From the NCBI GenBank assembly GCA_964017045.1, contig OZ024802.1:26290293-26354292 (forward strand): a DNA stretch of 64,000 bases, written 5' to 3'. Each line of letters opens with the position of its first letter. Position 1 is the first letter of the stretch. The position numbers and the translations under genes are program-made. The notes under the pieces were generated by a model that made no database searches, had not been told where the DNA came from, and saw only the letters and a list, made by a program, of their open reading frames with translations. Below, in pieces: positions 35,029 through 47,984 of this stretch. Source of the DNA: Omphiscola glabra (taxonomy: Eukaryota > Mollusca > Gastropoda > Lymnaeidae).

Positions 35029-35222
35029 CAGTGGTTCTCAACCTTCCAAATGCCACGACCCTTTAATACAGTTCCTCACGTTGTGGCGACACCCAACCAC
35101 GAAATTATTTGTGTAGAGTATATGTGTTTTCCCGATGGTCTTAGGCGACACCTGTCAAGGGCCGTTTGACCCCTCAAAAAGCTCGGTCAAAAGGGTCGCG
35201 ACCAAGATGTTGAGAACCGCTG
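35029..35222 (+). mobile_element. SPIN-like hAT non-autonomous element, copy 5
   Basis: TIRs CAGTGGTTCTCAACC and TTGAGAACCGCTG; the interior is diverged and shortened. Flanks CTTTAGGG and CTTGTCGG agree at only 5 of 8 positions, so it is older or rearranged. Confidence 0.8.
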
Positions 35223-35374
35223 CTTGTCGGCATAACGTTGCAAGCAGAGTACAAACTTAAAACTAACTGTACATATTGTGTTTAATTTAAAGTCCATTAG
35301 AATAGATGAGAAACACTAACGTGTTTTTTTCTTTCACCTATTCGTCCTCGAGGAACAGCAGCCGATCTTCATCG

Positions 35375-35525
35375 ACGTCTGTGATCCTTCCTAGGACAAA
35401 GGCCGCCTACAAGAGTCCTCCAGGCATCACGGTTCTGAGCCAATCTCTCCAGCTTCCCCCAAGTGTGGCCAAGTTTCTTGGTATCTGCTTCCACTTCACG
35501 GCGCCGTCGGCCTAATAGTTTCCAG
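35375..35525 (-). pseudogene. Non-LTR retrotransposon C-terminal remnant
   Basis: Minus strand: R-R-R-E-V-E-A-D-T-K-K-L, G-H-T-W-G-K-L-E-R-L-A-Q-N-R-D-A-W, R-T-L-V-G-G-L-C-P-R. This T-W-x-x-L-E-R-x-A-x-x-R-x-x-W end is typical of LINE ORF2. The repeat probably extends to ~35930, where related GC-richer sequence continues. Confidence 0.72.
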
Positions 35526-36204
35526 ATTCTGGCTTTCACTACTTGGCGTCATGCATTCCACAGCTGGGAATCTAGCTTCTTCCAGGACGGGAAAGTCTTT
35601 TGCTGCTCTTGTCTGCGTTTTTGTAACAAAGAGTTTTGTTACGCAGCAGAGTTGTTAGCCCTGCGCACAACCGTCGGGGGGGGGGGGGGCGCCCCTCACA
35701 ACTCTCCGGAGAGCTGCCCTTGATTTTGGGAAGGGCAACCTAGCCTTTGTGGTTTCGTCCACTCCCTGCTAGGGCAACAGGCTCTGATTTTGGTCCACCC
35801 TGGGTATTTGATTTCCCCCAGTACCTACCATATCTGATGGGCATTCCCCTATCCGCCACCTGGGGAGGCTCTCGATGGCAGATCAGAAACTCCTCACGAG
35901 AACATGTTTTATTAACCTTCGTATTTACTCATTACACAGGGACGCACGATCAATCCTGTGGTTATGATCTTCGGGAATACCCACAACCGATTCTTGCCTT
36001 GCTTTTCATCGTTTAGTTCCAACTAGCAAATATGCCCGGCGTTGCGCGGAATTGCATTTCGGGAAAACCCCAACTTCTACATTCTTTTAATTAGCATTGA
36101 AATTAAGCGACATAGTAAAAAAACCTATAGTAAAAAAATATATAAAAGAATTAATTTGTCTCCTATAAAATCACATTTAGAAAAAAATGTTTGTAAACCT
36201 TTCG

Positions 36205-36535
36205 TTTCCCGATTGGATCCCGATCCCTGATGGATTCCAACCGGATCCCTTTTCCCCATGGGATCCCGTTTTACGATGGTATACCGTTATCCAGAGGGAT
36301 CCCGATCCCGGTTGGTTCCCAATCCCGTTTGGATCCCGATCCCATTTGGATCCTGATACCTGTGTGTTCCCGATCCAGTCGGTATTCTGACCCCTGTGGG
36401 CTCTTGATCCCGACGGTATCCCGATTCCGGTGGGTTCCCGATCCCGGTGGGTTCCCGTTTCACTGGGGGTTCCCGTTTCCATGTGGAGTCTTAATCCCGA
36501 TTGTATTATAATCCTGGTGTGATCCCGTTTCCCGT
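36205..36535. repeat. Degenerate ~20-bp repeat rich in GATCCCG
   Basis: Irregular alternation of GATCCCGATCCC, GGTGGGTTCCCG and GGTATCC blocks. Open frames on both strands are compositional. Confidence 0.75.
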
Positions 36536-36749
36536 TGGGATGCAGTGGAAAAATAAGGATGGAAAAAAAAAAGTAATCAAAGTATATTTCTACAAAAATA
36601 AACTTAATAGTTTTTCAGTGAAAAGTACGGACCTGCCTTTTTGTCTAATGACTTGATCAATGTTCAGTTCTGTATTTGTCTCTTCTACCCAGGTACTTTT
36701 ACGGCGACCAGGCGGGGAAAAGGGTGGGGGGGGGGGGGGCTGATTAATG

Positions 36750-36812
36750 AACCCTGACGCGCCGGATCTGGTCCGCGGGGCGTAGTTTTATGACCCCCGG
36801 CTGAAATGAATG
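36750..36812 (+). mobile_element. Decayed end of a Charlie-like hAT element
   Basis: CCGGATCTGGTCCGCGGGGC followed by TAGTTTTATGACCCCCGGCTG resembles the right end of the element at 52552-52864. Only one end is seen. Confidence 0.4.
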
Positions 36813-37954
36813 GGCCACGCATCCAATTACATTCCCTATAGTTTATTTTAAATTTTTTTTTTTTTTTTTTTTTTTTAATTCTCCAAAAGTATTTTATAAT
36901 TTAAATATGTTTTTTTTTTTCAAAAACCTTTTTCTCTACGCCACCACACTTCCTAAAGAATTCCCTTGACTAGTGTTGCAGCCACGAGGCACGCTCTACG
37001 CAACGTTTTGCTTAGACTCACACAACACTATATACCAAAGTATTTTTAAATTCTAAAAGTAATCGACTTCTAATTTATTTTATGGAATGCAAAAAGAGAT
37101 CGGTAGAGCATAATAATTAGCGCAAAGGATTTCACGTAACAATATTAGAGACTTTGACTGCAGGCATTTCACAAGTGCAGATTTCATCGAAGAGTCGTCA
37201 TTTGGGCTGAAATTTATGGGAATTAAAAAATATTCCCAAGAGTGACAACCTTGAATAAATTTTTTCGCTATTCAGAATGTGCGGTTGCTTCCCTTTTAAT
37301 CTCTTTTTTTTTTTTTTAAATTGATCAGTTTTGAAATGTATTTTTAAATTTGTAACTTCATTTGTATAATCTTGAACATCAATCAGATTCTGTGCCCCCC
37401 TCAGGGCGCGCGCCCACGGGCCTAAACACTTGCATTTATCATCAGCATTGAGATTAAGTGACCACGTTAAGACATGCAGAATGTTAGCTACGCTGTAACC
37501 AAGACTTCGCAATCTTTCTACTACAATCGTTGACAGGCTCAAAGCTTTGTCTAAACTCAGTGGTGTCAGGGGCAATGTTGGAAAAATAAATAAATAAAAA
37601 GGGGGGGGGGGTTTCCGAAAAGACTCCAGAAATTTTTTGTATTTCTATCCTTGCTAGCTTTTTGTTTTTTATAATGGAACGGTAGGGAAATATGTTCTTT
37701 TTTTCTTTTTTTTAATTCTATAAAGTTGACATGGATTTGCGGGTTAAGTTTTGAAATCATGAAAAGGGGCGGCGCTGCAATGAGCTTGAGAACCCCCCCC
37801 CCCTTTCTTGTAGCCGGACTCAACACGGGAGTTAGATGAACACAAACTCATTTTTTTTTTCCTCTGAATCCTTGCATTAAAAACATTTCTGGAAAAAAAT
37901 AGTGGTTGGGTTTGGGGGGGGGGGGGGGGTGCGGGGTGGTGTAATCTGAGTTAA

Positions 37955-38396
37955 AGCTTTGATTATTTAAGAAGTCATTTCTAAGGATTAATTCCATCCC
38001 CTTTGATTATTTAAAAAGTAATTTCTACTGATTAATTCCATCCCCTTTGATTATTTAAGAAGTCATTTCTACTGATTAATTCCATCCCCTTTGATTATTT
38101 AAGAAATCATTTCTACTGATTAATTCCATCCCCTTTGATTATTTAAGAAGTCATTTCTACTGATTAGTTCCATCCCCTTTGATTATTTAAGAAGTCATTT
38201 CTACTGATTAATTCCATCCCCTTTGATTATTTAAGAAGTCATTTCTACTGATTAATTCCATCCCCTTTGATTATTTAAGAAGTCATTTCTACTGATTAAT
38301 TCCATCCCCTTTGATTATTTAAGAAGTCATTTCTACTGATTAGTTCCATCCCCTTTGATTATTTAAGAAGTCATTTCTACTGATTAATTCCATCCC
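37955..38396. repeat. 44-bp minisatellite, 10 units
   Basis: Unit CCTTTGATTATTTAAGAAGT, then CATTTCTACTGATTAATTCC and ATCC. Nearly uniform, so recently amplified. Confidence 0.93.
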
Positions 38397-40086
38397 CAAA
38401 AGTTAATCCAATCTAACCGAGTGAAGATTTTAAAAAAAAAAATTAAACAATTTATCCGCTCCTCCAACAAAGCCAGTAATTATTTTTAAAAGATTTATAG
38501 ACATGTATATGTAGAAATAATAAAGACTAAATATTCCCCACATCTCCCACCACCCCCCCCCCTTTTTTTTTCTTACATACACACTATTAGAACTATACAC
38601 AACTCCTAGGAAGATGTAATCCCCCCACATCCTCCCCTCACACACACGCCCAGACAATGTCTTAGAATTATACAGAACTCCTTTTTGTTTCAGGCCGCAG
38701 CTTCTTCTCACATCTGTAGATTGTTACGCAATCTGTGGCCTCATCTTTATTGTTACGACACCCTTACCCTTTTCCCAAAACCCATACCCCCCCCCCCCCC
38801 TCAAAAACCACCACCAACTCTCTGACTGCACACTTTCTTCCTTTCACTCCAGACCTCATTTTTAGAAGAATTTTTTCTTTTTTTTCACCTTTGCGACCAT
38901 AAACTTCCAAAACCTCAGTGGAAAATCCGCTCTTTGCTGTACTTTAAAATTCAAAGAAAACTGTCGTTATCTGATGAACCGCAGGCATTGGGGGCGAGAT
39001 CGAAATCGAGCAAGTTCATGAACATCAATGACTGACTTCCAAATTTTAATTGTGGTCTCCTTTAAGAGTCGCCAGTAAAAGAAAAACAAACCCGTCTCCC
39101 CGACGTGCAACATTAAGAGTATCGATATCACTGGTGTGCCGAATGTTCCAGGAGAGTCGTTAAAAAAAATGTTTTTTTTTTAAAATAATAAAAATACACA
39201 ACACAAACATGAAATAACTTTTTATTTAAAAAAATAAAAAAAAATACTTCAAAGAGCCGCTTCAATACTCAGACCATTGATAATTATCTACTTCTGCTTT
39301 TTTTTTCTTTTTTTTTTAAAAACACCTTTGGGCCCTTTGTCGTAACACGTTAAGGGCTTTAAGATTATGCCTCTTAAAAGCTATAATCAGCGAACAAGTT
39401 TCCAGTCGCTCTTTCAAGGTGTACGGTGATTAAAGGGCGCCCTGACAAAGTCGCCGTGCGATTGGGTATTATTATTAAACTGGAGTGGTTGGTGGGGAGG
39501 TTGGGGGGAGGGTACGCTCAGTGCTACAAAAGGGATACGGTTAGATATTAAATGAGGCTCCTATCGGAGACACAGAAAGAAAATGTTGAAGATCTTTGAA
39601 TCTTCTGAGCTCCTTTTTTATCCTTGTATTTGTTGATCTCCTTTTCATCTAAATAAGCAAGGAACTCAGGTTAGAGATATATTTTTCAAATCCATGTTAC
39701 ATAAGATAATAATTGGCAAGTCCTACTGGTCTCATTCATTTCGTTGCTTATAAAATTTGTCACAAAATAATAATGTATATATTTTACTTTTCATTAATGG
39801 GCGATCTTTATAATACACATGAAAACTGCTTGGTTTCTTAATACAAAAAATAATACTTCTATGCGTGTAAGGACTATTGTTTAGCGTTATTATCGCAGGT
39901 ACAATTTGCGACTGAAAATTACGTTACAAAATAATAATCTTTATGGGCAACCTTCTCCTAACCTCTTCCCAACCTCCTCCAAAACTCCCAACTCCTCCCA
40001 GCCTCCTTTTAATCTCCTACCAGCATCCTCCAAACCTCAAAACCTGCACCAAACGCATTATTTTGTTTAACTCTATAGTACAGTGT

Positions 40087-40274
40087 CAGTGGCGTAGTGA
40101 GAGGGGGAGCAAGGGGGGCATCATGCCCCGGGCGCTACTCACAAAGGGATGCCAAATGGTATATTTTACTATATATTGTATGGTTTTCGAATAAAGGGGG
40201 GGCGCTAAAAAGGTATTTGGGGGCGCTAAAAAGGTATTGTGCCCCGGGCGCGAGTTAAGCTCGCTACGCCACTG
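40087..40274 (+). mobile_element. hAT-type MITE, family CAGTGGCGTAG, copy 2
   Basis: Same ends and interior as the copy at 801. Perfect 8-bp duplication TACAGTGT at 40079-40086 and 40275-40282. Confidence 0.93.
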
Positions 40275-40281
40275 TACAGTG

Positions 40282-40418
40282 TGTTCAAAAAGAAATTTGA
40301 CGAAAATTTTAACGTGTGAACTGAAAAAAAATATTCGACCAAATTTCCATTGGATCAAATTTCCGTCGATCAATTTTCTGTCAACGAAATTTCTTTCGAT
40401 CAAATTTCCGGTAACCGT
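40282..40418 (-). repeat. Interspersed repeat R3, copy 2
   Basis: TTTGACGAAAATTTTAACG, AAATTTCCGTCGATCAATTT and GGTAACCGT are the inverse of copy 1. It abuts the hAT MITE at 40087-40274; the duplicated TACAGTGT lies at the border. Confidence 0.55.
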
Positions 40419-40816
40419 GCGGAGGAATTACATTACAAGATTTGATAACTAATTAGATGTCTGGACGATTCACGTGATAAAATCAGACGACGAATCCGAT
40501 GCCTTAATGCGTCACTAGACGACGTGAGAACTAGGACCGTGTGTCAGATCACTCAACACCGACGTGTGAGTGTGTGGAATTTGTATGGGTTTTAACAACC
40601 AAGGAGTGGCAACGAGCTGTCGCTGTCTCTTATCGGCCGGCTGTGGTCGCTGTCTCTTATCGGCCGGCTGTTGTTGTTGTTGTTATTCTGGCGGGAAGAG
40701 GTAAGTGCCGTCGGTGTGATCAAGTTGGTTCCAGGAGAATTAAGAGTCGAATAACATTGTCTGTGATACAAAAAAAAAAAAAAAAAAAAAAGTGGGTACT
40801 TGTTATTCATCTAGAT

Positions 40817-41016
40817 CAGCGGTTCTCAACCTGCCTGATGACGCGACCATTTAAACAGTTCCCCGTGTTGTGGCGACCCCCAACCACAAAATTATTTCCG
40901 TTGCTACTGTATAAATTTAGAGTATGTATGTGTGTTTTCTGGTGGTCTTAGGCGACCCCTGGGAAATGGTTCTTCGACCCCCCAAAGGGGTCGCGACCCA
41001 CGGTTGAGAACCACTG
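40817..41016 (+). mobile_element. SPIN-like hAT non-autonomous element, copy 6
   Basis: TIRs CAGCGGTTCTCAACC and GGTTGAGAACCACTG. Flanking 8-mers ATCTAGAT and ATCTAGGT match at 7 of 8. Confidence 0.9.
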
Positions 41017-41029
41017 ATCTAGGTGATAT

Positions 41030-41078
41030 AATGCTGAAGGTGAGATAATGCTGAAGGTGAGATAATGCTGAAGGTATG
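41030..41078. repeat. 17-bp tandem repeat, 3 units
   Basis: Unit GGTGAGATAATGCTGAA, directly after SPIN-like copy 6. Confidence 0.85.
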
Positions 41079-42509
41079 CCAGCTATTTCTTTTTTTTCAA
41101 CAGCTTATCGCTTTCCTGACCTGTTCCCTAACCAAAGACACCCACGCAAACCACTCTACGCGAATAATTTATTGTAAATACCACAAGGTCCACCTCAACC
41201 GTCGTTGGCCACCCACGTGGTCAACATTAAATTGATCTCCTCCGCGTCCCTTTTTTTCCGAAAGGACCACCCCCCCCCCTCTCTCTCTCGCCCCTCAAAG
41301 GTATTAGTATTTTCTCAGATAGTCCTGAAATACCTCCTCCCCCCCACAAGATTCGCCCACGCGTTACTCCCCCCCCCCCACAAACACAAATGCCCCTCCC
41401 CCCAAGCGGTCTCGGCGATTGTCACAGAAGTGGCTAAGTAGAAAATTGCTTCTCGTTATTCTAGACTTGGTTCCCCCCCATTCACCATGGCGCCCCACGG
41501 GGCTCCATCACCCCCCCCCCCCCTACAACTTCCACCGTCTTCTGGATGGCATGTCTCGCCTTGACGGATTCGCACGCAACACACACACTCTCACACCCGG
41601 AATGCACCACTTATAAAATGCCCCCCCCCCCCTTTTTTTAAATTCTCCTCTTTTCGCTTTATGGAATCGAGAGGTTTGCACTCGATCCTCTCTGTTATTT
41701 TAAGAAGAAAACAAAATGTACCTACACTCTATTTCACCGTATGCTTTGATTAAAATGACTTTTTTTTTAATAATAAAACCGAATTTGTTTATAGTGTACC
41801 ACGAAAAGTTATGTCCAATAAATTTAAAAATGTATCCACATTTTTTGTTTTGTTTTCTATTTAAAATTGGCTCCGGATGAAATAAACGACTTTTTTTTTT
41901 CTTTACTCCATAATAACAACGGTTTCTTAAAATAATAATTTTTTTATAAAGCACTTGAAGCATCATTTAAAAAAAGGCTAACTTAAAAAGCAGAGACCAC
42001 ACAAGCGGACCGCCAACTACATCATGGATTACTCTCTGGCCCTAGTCATTTCTTAATGCTGACAGATATTAAATATACCTTTTTTTTTTTTTAAATTTTT
42101 ACTTCTATGACACCGATTATTTTGTTATTATTTATTTCGTTATTTCATTGTCTTGTTGTCTTTATGGTTTTCAAATAATCCCTGATCTGAAGACGCACTG
42201 TTTCAAAATGGGGTAGGGTACTCGATTAGGTGATTTTTTATATTTTTTTTTATTTTCAATTTTTCAACAGGTCACCTTGAAGGATTTTAGACCATTGCCG
42301 ACCAACGAAAAAACTAGGTTTAGTGATATTGGTCAACCGTGACGACTTCTAGACGAGCGATTGTGTTTTGTTTGAAACAAAAGACCTGAAATGTTCCCCA
42401 TAGGAAAAGGCATGCGGATTTAAGGATTCAGCATTAAGACCAGCCGATGTGGCCGTTCGTCATCTTCTTCGCCCACTTACAATTTCCAGGTTTTAACGCA
42501 GGACGAGTG

Positions 42510-42900
42510 TAGGCAGAGACAAGGTCGCTTTCAGGCAGAGACAAGGCTGCTTTCATGTAGGGATTGTAGTCACAGACAATGCCGATTGTAGGCAGAGACA
42601 AGGCTTATTGTAGGCAGAGAAAAGGCTGATTGTGGTCACAGACAAGGCCGATTGTAGGCAGAGACAAGGCTGATTGTAGTCACAGACAAGGCCGATTGTA
42701 GGCAGAGACAAAGTTGATTGTAGGCAGAGACAAGGCTGAATGTGGGCAGAGACAAGGCTGACTGTGGTCACAGACAATGCCGATTGTAGTCAGAGACAAG
42801 GCCACTTGTAGAGCATAGACAAAGCCACTTATTGAAAGAGGCAAGGCCACTTATTGACAGAGGCAAGGCCACTTGTAGGCCGCTTGAAGGCAGAGACGAA
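42510..42900. repeat. ~22-bp minisatellite, ~16 degenerate units
   Basis: Unit core GTAGGCAGAGACAAGGCTGATT, with G-T-C-A-C-A variants alternating (GTAGTCACAGACAAGG). Confidence 0.85.
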
Positions 42901-44879
42901 ATACGTCGCCAAATTTGTACCATGACAAGAGCTGACAGGGCCTCTAGTGCGCCTGTACAGCATGTGAAAGCAGTGTTTACATATCCCATGCTACATCAGA
43001 AATCCCGGCACAGTCTTTTGATATCCCCACCAAAAAAGCTAAACGTTTGAAGGCTTCTCAAATGGGACCTCGCCGCTTTTTAACTTCGTCTCCCACCCGC
43101 ACTGCACTCGTACTTGAAGTGACAGCTCCATCATGCCCCCTGCAGAGCAATTACAGAGCGGAGCGATCTTCCGAGGAAGTCGTTTCGGAAAGCGCGGGGG
43201 GGACTACATTTTGTCAACGCTAAATAGGGATGGAGCGAGGGGTATTATCAGGTATTCAGCCATTTTTAAAAGGATAACAGTGGGATACGAAGAAATTTAA
43301 CAAGAAAACTTTAGTGTGTATTCCGTCTTTCATTGTAAGGAAAAGAGATCGTGCGGCACAAAATGGAGGTGCTTTACGACAGTTACATTTCGACGTTACA
43401 TCTCTATTCACAAGACCTTTTCTCTATGTATTTGCTATTTGGAAACATTCAGACTCAGAAGCACCGAGAATGTAGAGGAGTTGAAAGATTGAGTGACAGC
43501 ATCACCGATTTGCGTTTATTTTCGTTTTCTGTTTATTTTTTTTTACCACGTAGCGCAAAAGGCTGTACCGCCAAAAGGCCTCATCGGCCGTTTAGACTAA
43601 TCCACACTTGAGAAGTCTATGGGACTTCAGATAATGGGGGGGGGGGGGGTGGGTAGGTGTGGGTTTGCGGGCCCAGTAACCAGAAGTTTTTAGCTAATTG
43701 TATGTGACAAGCACGGCACCCATGCTGGGATGGACCTAGCCATGACAGGAATTTGTACTGGAGGTCTTTCGATAACAGGATCGGGGGGGAATGGGAGGGG
43801 GGAGAATGAATGGCTGGTGGGCGGTTTTGTTGATAGTCGGTTCGCGGGGCAGCAAGTTGGGGGGGGGGGTGGGGTGGGGGTGCATGAATGGACTCATGAA
43901 TGGATGTCTGGGTGACTAAACCGTGGAGCAGGATCGATCAGCAGGTATGGATTGGCTTGGTATTCGGGAGGATGTGTGAGTTCTTAGCCGGGTATGACCT
44001 CTTGAGGCAGGAACTAAACACCACAAATCATTGTTTACACAACGGACACCAAGTACTTTTTTTCTTCGCATGGCGTGTGGTAGGTAATCACAACCATGGA
44101 TGAGGATGCATTTAACTTAGGGTTCTTATATTTGTAGTTTTCAGTATTTAAAAAAAAAAATCATTCATCAGTGCAACTGTTTCATGAGGCAGATAGCACT
44201 TGTTTTTTTTTTTAGATGAAATTGTAAGGAATCGCCAAGGTGACGTCATAGTGCTACCCTTGCGTTAGCGGCTGCAAGACAAGAGCGCCTTGAAATATGT
44301 CGAGTGGTCCTCGTATTCACTAGACCTTCCCCTCAGCCCCCCTGCGTGGGAGCTGATATAATGATGATCCTGTGTCGTTATACAGGCTTTCAAGCACCGC
44401 TGTCTTACTATTTCGTTCATACGGCTTGAACCCAAGCCTCCGTTTACTATTTACGACGCAACGATAGAGCAAATTGTAATTTAAGTGACAACTTCTTTAC
44501 CCCCCCCCCCCCCACATACTCTAAGGATGCACAGTTTGCCGGAAATGCTAATAAAATTATGCCACCGCCTCAACATGTATTTATATATATATAAAATATA
44601 TATATACAAAAATAATGTTTAAAGGTGGGATGTATAATTATCTTTAGAGTGTTTGCCTCATTATTTCATTCTCGTCGCGTCTCAAAAAAGCCATCAAAAT
44701 TATAACGTACAGAACCATGCCCATCACTCTGTCTCATTGCATCTTCTGTTCTCCCAAAAAGTCAAATCCCTTCAAAATGTTCTATAGACAACCTTCAGGC
44801 CCCTCCCACTTCTCCCGCTGATGCTTGCATAACTAAATCATTCACACACCCCCCCCCCCCACACACACATACATTTCAT

Positions 44880-45110
44880 GTTGCTCAGTTCTTTAAGAAA
44901 TGGTTCTCCACACAAAGCCCTCCCACGACAAAAGGCGATCCATCATTAGAGGCGTCCAAGTACTTGTGGTCGGGTGCTCTCCAAAGATCGCAGTAAACAA
45001 GCACGTCCCCACTAATTACCCGGTGCCCGCCCATTGTCGGTCGCGGGGCTCGTTGAACATGACCGGGACTCAAATCTCCTATTCCAAGGAGCGCAAACTG
45101 TGAAATCTCA
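44880..45110 (-). other. Unrecognised ~70-codon open segment
   Basis: GC-rich; open on the minus strand with G-D-V-L-V-Y-C-D-L-W-R-A and D-G-S-P-F-V-V-G-G-L-C-V. An acceptor-like ATTTCACAG precedes it. No family recognised; it may be an isolated exon or a repeat fragment. Confidence 0.25.
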
Positions 45111-45424
45111 GCGCAAAGGAAGGAGGTCGCGCGGACGTGGACAAAAAAAAATAGCGATACAGAAATTACTGGCGAGACTCGGGCGGTGTCGATACATCGT
45201 TTAAATCGAGTATCGATACAAAGCTCTTTTTCTTTAAAAAAAATCTACAGATTGGGATATTTAGATGTGCGACCATTGCAGCTAGGGGTGAGCTATATTT
45301 GCATTTATTGATACATTTCGGTGGCATTTGTCATTGGTTGAGTTTGACATTAGGCACTGGTGGTGGTTCAGATTGTCATTGACTGCTGTTGACTTTTAGA
45401 ACTGACGGCGGGGAGGGGGACAAT

Positions 45425-46175
45425 TTAAGATCAGATGATTGGTGACTTTTGGAACTGATGGTGGGTGACTTTTGGAAAACGATGGTGGTGACTTTTGGGC
45501 CTGACGATGGGTGACTTTTGAAACTGATGGTGGGTGACTTTTGGAACTGATGGTGGTGACTTTTGAAATTGATGGTGAGTGACTTTTGGAACTGATGGTG
45601 GGTGACTTTTGGAACTTATGGTGGGTGACTTTTGCAACTGATGGTGGGTGACTTTTGAAACTGATGGTGGGTGACTTTTGAAATTGATGGTGAGTGACTT
45701 TTGCAACTGATGGTGGGTGACTTTTGGAACTGATGGTGAGTGACTTTTGCAACTGATGGTGGGTAACTTTTGCAACTGATGGTGGGTGACCTTTGAAACT
45801 GATGGTGAGTGAGCTTTGGGACGGATGGTTGGTTACTTTTGGACCTGATGGTGGGTGACTTTTGGACCTGATGGTGGGTGACTTTTGGAACGGATGGTGG
45901 GTGACTTGTGGAACGGATGGTGGGTGACTTTTGGAACGGATGGTGGGTGACTTTTGGACCTGATGGTGGGTGACTTTTGGACCTGATGGTGGGTGACTTT
46001 TGGAACGGATGGTGGGTGACTTGTGGAACGGATGGTGGGTGACTTTTGGAACGGATGGTGGGTGACTTTTGGACCTGATGGTGGGTGACTTTTGGACCTG
46101 ATGGTGGGTGACTTTTGGAACGGATGGTGGGTGACTTGTGGAACGGATGGTGGGTGACTTTTGCAACTGATGATT
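45425..46175. repeat. 23-bp minisatellite, ~32 units
   Basis: Unit GGAACTGATGGTGGGTGACT plus TTT with a limited set of variants (GGACCTG, GGAACGG, GCAACTG). From 45840 the variants recur in a three- to six-unit order, a higher-order repeat. The 256-codon minus frame is this array. Confidence 0.93.
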
Positions 46176-46374
46176 GGTGGCGTTTGGAACCTACAACACT
46201 ATGATGGCTAAATTGATCTTAACATGTTTCCAATGTCATTTCAAGACGTTGCAAGAAGAAAAAAAAAAAAAAAAGAAATGTTGGATTCCAATCAGGGTGA
46301 ATGGGTTCAGGAACTGCTCTTAAAGATGACCTGACCCCATTGGCCTGCCTCACCACATCCTTCCACTAAAACCT

Positions 46375-46600
46375 AAGTGATGGCTTGCTTTTCCATGCTT
46401 GGATTCCCCAACAGCTGTAATCTCTCCTCCCCCCCCCTCTTTTTTTCCACATCATCCATCCATCTCTGCCGTGGTCTGTTTCTGAACAGTTTTCCTCTGG
46501 GGTTTTTCCAGGTTGGCTCGCATTCGCCATCCCTGGTCTTTGCCCTTGTCAACACTTCTTCTGGGTTTAAAAAACAAAAAAAACCAGAACACATCACAAA
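46375..46600 (-). pseudogene. Non-LTR retrotransposon C-terminal remnant, frameshifted
   Basis: Minus strand contains F-R-N-R-P-R-Q-R-W-M-D-D-V-E, the G-R-P-x-x-R-W-x-D-x-V signature at LINE ORF2 ends. The continuation is out of frame after the signature. Confidence 0.6.
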
Positions 46601-46609
46601 GTAAAGTGT

Positions 46610-47673
46610 GTTTTATTCAGGAAAACAAACATAAAACATTCTCTGTTAACAAAGTGTTTGTTTTTTTTTTCCTTCATTGACTTTTGTAAACAGGTCACAA
46701 TAAAAAATGCTCATGATATAAAACCATTTGATATAAATAGATGATTAAATATTTAATATTCAATTAATTTGGGTAGTAGGATCGGTGAAAGCAAAAAAAA
46801 AAGCGTAAGTGTGAAAGTTCGTATTCGATTACATCAGTCTCATTTTTTGTTTCTTCTTCGTCTTTCTTTCTTATTCTAAATAGAGTCTGAGCCACCTATC
46901 GCGTTGCTTGTCCGTGGGTATTGTCCGCTGCATGCATCGCTCTTTGAGTTTATAGAAAACGAACTGTCGAGGGCCCTGTGAATGCAGAGTGAATACTTAG
47001 AGAGCTTTGTACTCGAGACTAATTGAGGCCTGTTGGAAATTTGTACCGTTTTTTTTTTTTTGTAGCGGCCCGTGGGTATTTGAACCGGCTTGGCGCTGCC
47101 GGCTTTCCGGTGAGCTGTGTGGGAAATTTTATTTATATATTATGTTTTTGAAAACTATTTTTTTTTTAAACATAGTCTTTTTTTTTCTGAAGGGATTTAG
47201 AAGTTTCGAGTTGTTATGAATGATATTCTGGAGGATCCGTTTTTTTTTTTTTCAAGCCGGTTTCATAGAGCAAAGTGCGTATTTCTCAGAGATCAAACGC
47301 GGTCTAGTGGCTGTTGTAGAAGGAAAAAAATTAGATTATTTCCGGACAAAATTATTAAGCCAAAAAAATCAACCGGGGGGGGGGGGGCAATGAGGTAGGG
47401 AGGGGGGTCGGGCTCAACGATGCAGAGACCACTGAGTCTTTCTTAAATTTTTTTTCTTTACAAATTTGTAAATAAATTTTAAATAAAAACGAATGACAGT
47501 TATTATTATCATTTTTTTTAAAATTGTAGTTGAGACCAAATGCGTGTACCACATGTGCTTTTTAAAAAATTGTATGTTTTGTGTTGATATACCACATGCA
47601 ACCCGAATAGAGAGATACGCTTATTTTTAGTAAAGACGACCTCAAATTAAAAAAAAAAAAAAAATTATTTTTT
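46610..47673. other. No gene recognised
   Basis: AT-rich with T runs; short frames at 47007-47398 show no motif. Confidence 0.45.
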
Positions 47674-47820
47674 TATATTTCCAAATGGGCCCACATTAGA
47701 ATAAGTTTTAAAAAACCTGAAATTCCATGAAGATGTACAATTATTTTGTTATATTTCCAAAATGGGCCCACAGTAGAATAAGTTTTAAAAAACCTGAAAT
47801 TCCGTGAAGATGTACAGTGG
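47674..47820. repeat. ~72-bp tandem duplication, 2 units
   Basis: Both contain GGGCCCACATTAGAATAAG or its one-base variant, then AACCTGAAATTCCRTGAAGA. Confidence 0.85.
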
Positions 47821-47984
47821 GGTAGGCGAGGAAGCTCTTGGGTGCTAAGGAATCTTCTGCGACACATTCAGCTGATGGAGGCTTTTATAATTTTTAATGG
47901 ATTTTTATTTTTACCCACCTCTCATGTGTTCAAGGGTTAAATTAATCTTAATATTTGTAATTGTTGTTTTATTATTTCACCAGC

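Larger units (their letters stand above)
36536..40086. other. No gene recognised outside listed repeats
   Basis: Homopolymer-rich (G runs at ~36727 and 37915, C runs at ~37795, 38554 and 38789, T run at 36848). Frames on the minus strand at 37198-37826 have no domain. Confidence 0.45.
41080..45424. other. No gene recognised outside listed repeats
   Basis: C-rich tracts at 41265-41630, AT-rich sequence, the 22-bp array, a G-rich block at 43770-43890, and an unassigned segment at 43340-43610. Confidence 0.4.

Noticed and set aside
37198..37826. Minus-strand frames of 125 and 86 codons
   Set aside because: AT-rich, lysine- and homopolymer-driven, with no domain, splice support or repeat signature.
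45396..46166. 256-codon minus-strand frame rich in K-S-P/H-P-P
   Set aside because: Entirely the 23-bp array; the peptide period (23 residues) equals three units. No start context or domain.
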